From contig CADCRD010000181.1 of the NCBI GenBank assembly GCA_902803725.1, forward strand, positions 1-6,766: 6,766 nt of DNA. Direction: 5' to 3'. The stretch comes from an uncultured Eubacteriales bacterium. Lineage in GTDB: Bacteria > Bacillota > Clostridia > Peptostreptococcales > Anaerovoracaceae. The notes beneath the pieces are model-generated. The model ran no database searches. It worked only from the letters and a program-made list of their open reading frames with translations, and was not told where the DNA came from. The position numbers were made by a program, and so were the translations under genes. This document shows, one piece after another, positions 5,211 through 6,766 of the stretch. The stretch's first letter is position 1; each line of letters opens with the position of its first letter.

Positions 5211-6605
5211 ATGAAAGAGATTTACGTAAAAGAACTGTTCAGAAATTCTGAAGAGTATGCGGACAAAACAGTAACAGTAAAAGGATGGGTCAGAACGAAC
5301 CGCGGCAGCAACCATTTCGGATTTATTGAGCTGAACGACGGCACTTTCTTCAAATCTGTTCAGATAGTATATGAAGAAGAGAAAATGGATGATTTCAAGG
5401 CGATCACAAAAATACCGATCGCAGCGGCCATTTCCGTGACGGGCACTTTCCTGCTGACGCCGGATGCAAAACAGCCGTTTGAGATCAATGCTGAGTCTGT
5501 TGTCGTAGAAGCAGACTCGGATCCTGATTATCCGCTGCAGAAGAAAAGGCACAGTCTTGAATATCTCAGAGAGATCGCTCATCTGCGTCCCCGCAGCAAT
5601 ACGTTCGCTGCTGTATTCAGAGTAAGATCTGTTGTCGCTTATGCCATTCATAAATTTTTCCAGGAGAACGGATTCGTCTATGCGCATCCGCCGATCATAA
5701 CATCAAGTGATGCCGAAGGTGCAGGTGAGATGTTCCGGGTGACGACTCTCGATCCGAAACAGCCTCCCCTCACAGAAGATGGTGAAGTCGATTTCAGCGA
5801 AGATTTCTTCGGAAATCTGACATCGCTGACAGTCAGCGGACAGCTGGAGGCTGAGATTTTTGCGCTGGCATTCAAGAATACATATACATTCGGCCCGACA
5901 TTCAGGGCTGAGAATTCAAATACAGCAAGGCATGCAGCCGAGTTCTGGATGGTCGAGCCTGAATTCGCTTTCTGCGATCTTCAGGGAAATATGGACTGGG
6001 GCGAAGCGATGATCAAATACATCATCAATTACACTTTGGAAAATGCTCCGGAGGAGATGGAATTCTTCAACAAGTTCATCGACAAAGGACTGCTGGACAG
6101 ACTCCATAACGTTGTTGATTCCGAATTTGCTCGTATAACATATACAGAGGCTGTCGAGATACTGAAGAAGGCAGACAGAAAATTTGAGTTCCCTGTAGAA
6201 TGGGGTATCGATCTTCAGTCGGAGCACGAGAGATATCTTACAGAAGAGGTATATAAAAAGCCGGTATTTGTAACGGATTATCCGAAGGAGATAAAGGCTT
6301 TCTACATGAGACTGAACGATGACAACAAAACTGTTGCGGCATGTGACCTTCTGGTTCCGGGCATCGGTGAGATCATCGGCGGCAGCCAGAGAGAAGAACG
6401 TTTCGATGTGCTGGACCGCCGCATGGATGAGGCCGGTCTCAACAAGGATCCGTACTGGTGGTATCTGGAACTCAGAAAGTACGGCGGTGTGGCTCACTCA
6501 GGATATGGTCTGGGATTTGAGCGCATGATCATGTATGTGACAGGCATGAGCAATATACGCGACGTGCTGCCATTCCCGAGAACGCCTAAATCGGCAGATT
6601 TCTAA
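5211..6605 (+). CDS. asnS: Asparaginyl-tRNA synthetase
   Basis: AsnRS is a class IIb aminoacyl-tRNA synthetase that charges tRNA-Asn with asparagine using ATP. The 464-residue product is essentially the length of the E. coli enzyme and follows it closely from end to end. The N-terminal OB-fold anticodon-binding domain (about 20-100) begins at VKGWVRTNRGS (23-33). KRHSLEYLREIAHLRPR (112-128) leads into the catalytic domain. ITSSDAEGAGEMFRV (163-177) is typical of AsnRS, as is the DFSEDFFG insert (194-201) of the long bacterial form. Motif 2 is GPTFRAENSNTARH (228-241). Motif 3 is GYGLGFERMIMYVTG (431-445), followed by the AsnRS-type NIRDVLPFPRTP (448-459), which argues against AspRS or asparagine synthetase A relatives. 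The ATG at 5211 is chosen over a GTG at 5160, which lies inside the leader hairpin and adds 17 residues that do not look like AsnRS. The Shine-Dalgarno sequence is weak (purine-rich GAGAAGAG). Confidence 0.97.
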   Translation: MKEIYVKELFRNSEEYADKTVTVKGWVRTNRGSNHFGFIELNDGTFFKSVQIVYEEEKMDDFKAITKIPIAAAISVTGTFLLTPDAKQPFEINAESVVVEADSDPDYPLQKKRHSLEYLREIAHLRPRSNTFAAVFRVRSVVAYAIHKFFQENGFVYAHPPIITSSDAEGAGEMFRVTTLDPKQPPLTEDGEVDFSEDFFGNLTSLTVSGQLEAEIFALAFKNTYTFGPTFRAENSNTARHAAEFWMVEPEFAFCDLQGNMDWGEAMIKYIINYTLENAPEEMEFFNKFIDKGLLDRLHNVVDSEFARITYTEAVEILKKADRKFEFPVEWGIDLQSEHERYLTEEVYKKPVFVTDYPKEIKAFYMRLNDDNKTVAACDLLVPGIGEIIGGSQREERFDVLDRRMDEAGLNKDPYWWYLELRKYGGVAHSGYGLGFERMIMYVTGMSNIRDVLPFPRTPKSADF

Positions 6606-6623
6606 ATCTCTGTAATCAATATT

Positions 6624-6669
6624 ATTCCCGGCAACAGTGAAGCAGATTCAAATGTTGCCGGGAATTTTT
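6624..6669 (+). terminator. Intrinsic terminator of asnS
   Basis: ATTCCCGGCAACA (6624-6636) and TGTTGCCGGGAAT (6653-6665) form a perfect 13-bp stem around a 16-nt loop. The T run 6665-6669 comes directly after. It starts 19 nt downstream of the asnS stop codon and is the strongest stem in the window. Confidence 0.92.
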
Positions 6670-6766
6670 GGTTTATACAGCAATTGGTACACAGATACTC
6701 TGAAAGATGCGGTGGCAATGATCGAAAAACTTCAGAGCGAAACAGATCTGGCGACAGAAAAGTACA
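6652..6766 (+). CDS. Possible start of an unidentified reading frame, cut by the window end
   Basis: A frame open from 6616 to the window edge reads, from the ATG at 6652, 38 codons including the stretch YTDTLKDAVAMIEKLQ. This looks like ordinary amphipathic helical protein. No product can be named. The case is weak for four reasons. The ATG falls in the right arm of the asnS terminator. No good ribosome binding site is seen. A later in-frame ATG at 6718 is an equal candidate, with GGTGG only 2 nt before it. Another + frame and the opposite strand are also open here. It may be a true gene start, a gene remnant, or chance. Confidence 0.25.
   Translation, partial: MLPGIFGLYSNWYTDTLKDAVAMIEKLQSETDLATEKY

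Noticed and set aside
5082..5687. A 201-codon minus-strand frame opposite the start of asnS
   Set aside because: No family features are seen. It overlaps the well-supported asnS gene and the leader hairpin, so it is a shadow frame.
5916..6497. A 193-codon minus-strand frame opposite the asnS catalytic domain
   Set aside because: It is the reverse reading of conserved AsnRS motifs and has no supporting start signals.
5154..6669. The two hairpins flanking asnS share TTCCCG/CGGGAA stem bases
   Set aside because: The similarity is six bases per arm and differs beyond that. GC-rich stem bases commonly coincide, so no repeat element or long-range pairing is claimed.

Overview
The window reads as a piece of a Bacillota chromosome, most likely class Clostridia. 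The evidence is the compact histidine operon order hisC-hisB-hisH-hisA-hisF-hisIE, strong GGAGG-type ribosome binding sites, moderate GC by eye, and the mix of neighbours. No finer placement is justified from sequence reading alone. Every convincing gene is on the + strand.

Region 1 (1-3919) is the distal part of a histidine biosynthesis operon. It holds the C-terminal end of hisC (cut by the window edge), then hisB, hisH, hisA, hisF and a fused hisIE. Together these encode most steps from phosphoribosyl-ATP to histidinol phosphate. HisIE hydrolyses PR-ATP and opens PR-AMP, HisA isomerises ProFAR, HisH/HisF form IGP synthase, HisB dehydrates IGP and HisC transaminates the product. Gaps between genes are 24 to 82 nt, with no visible terminator between them or after hisIE. 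The start of the operon, and any T-box leader, lies outside the window.

Region 2 (3920-4512) is a single-gene unit for an Rrf2-family winged-helix regulator. It carries three C-terminal cysteines of the kind that hold an Fe-S cluster in IscR and NsrR. A TTGACA promoter and a perfect 8-bp inverted repeat lie just upstream, suggesting autoregulation. A clear intrinsic terminator closes the unit.

Region 3 (4518-5119) is a separately promoted gene for a small two-helix membrane protein with a C-terminal domain resembling YcxB-like proteins. A perfect 7-bp inverted repeat overlaps its -10 box.

Region 4 (5120-6669) is asnS, encoding a long-form asparaginyl-tRNA synthetase. It is preceded by a GC-only palindrome and a strong leader hairpin, and followed by a 13-bp-stem intrinsic terminator. 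The last 100 nt contain at most the beginning of an unidentified reading frame.

Overall this is largely a housekeeping region. I see no CRISPR array, insertion sequence, phage, toxin-antitoxin or defence module. The points worth a second look are regulatory (the two inverted repeats and the asnS leader) and a few small oddities within his genes.
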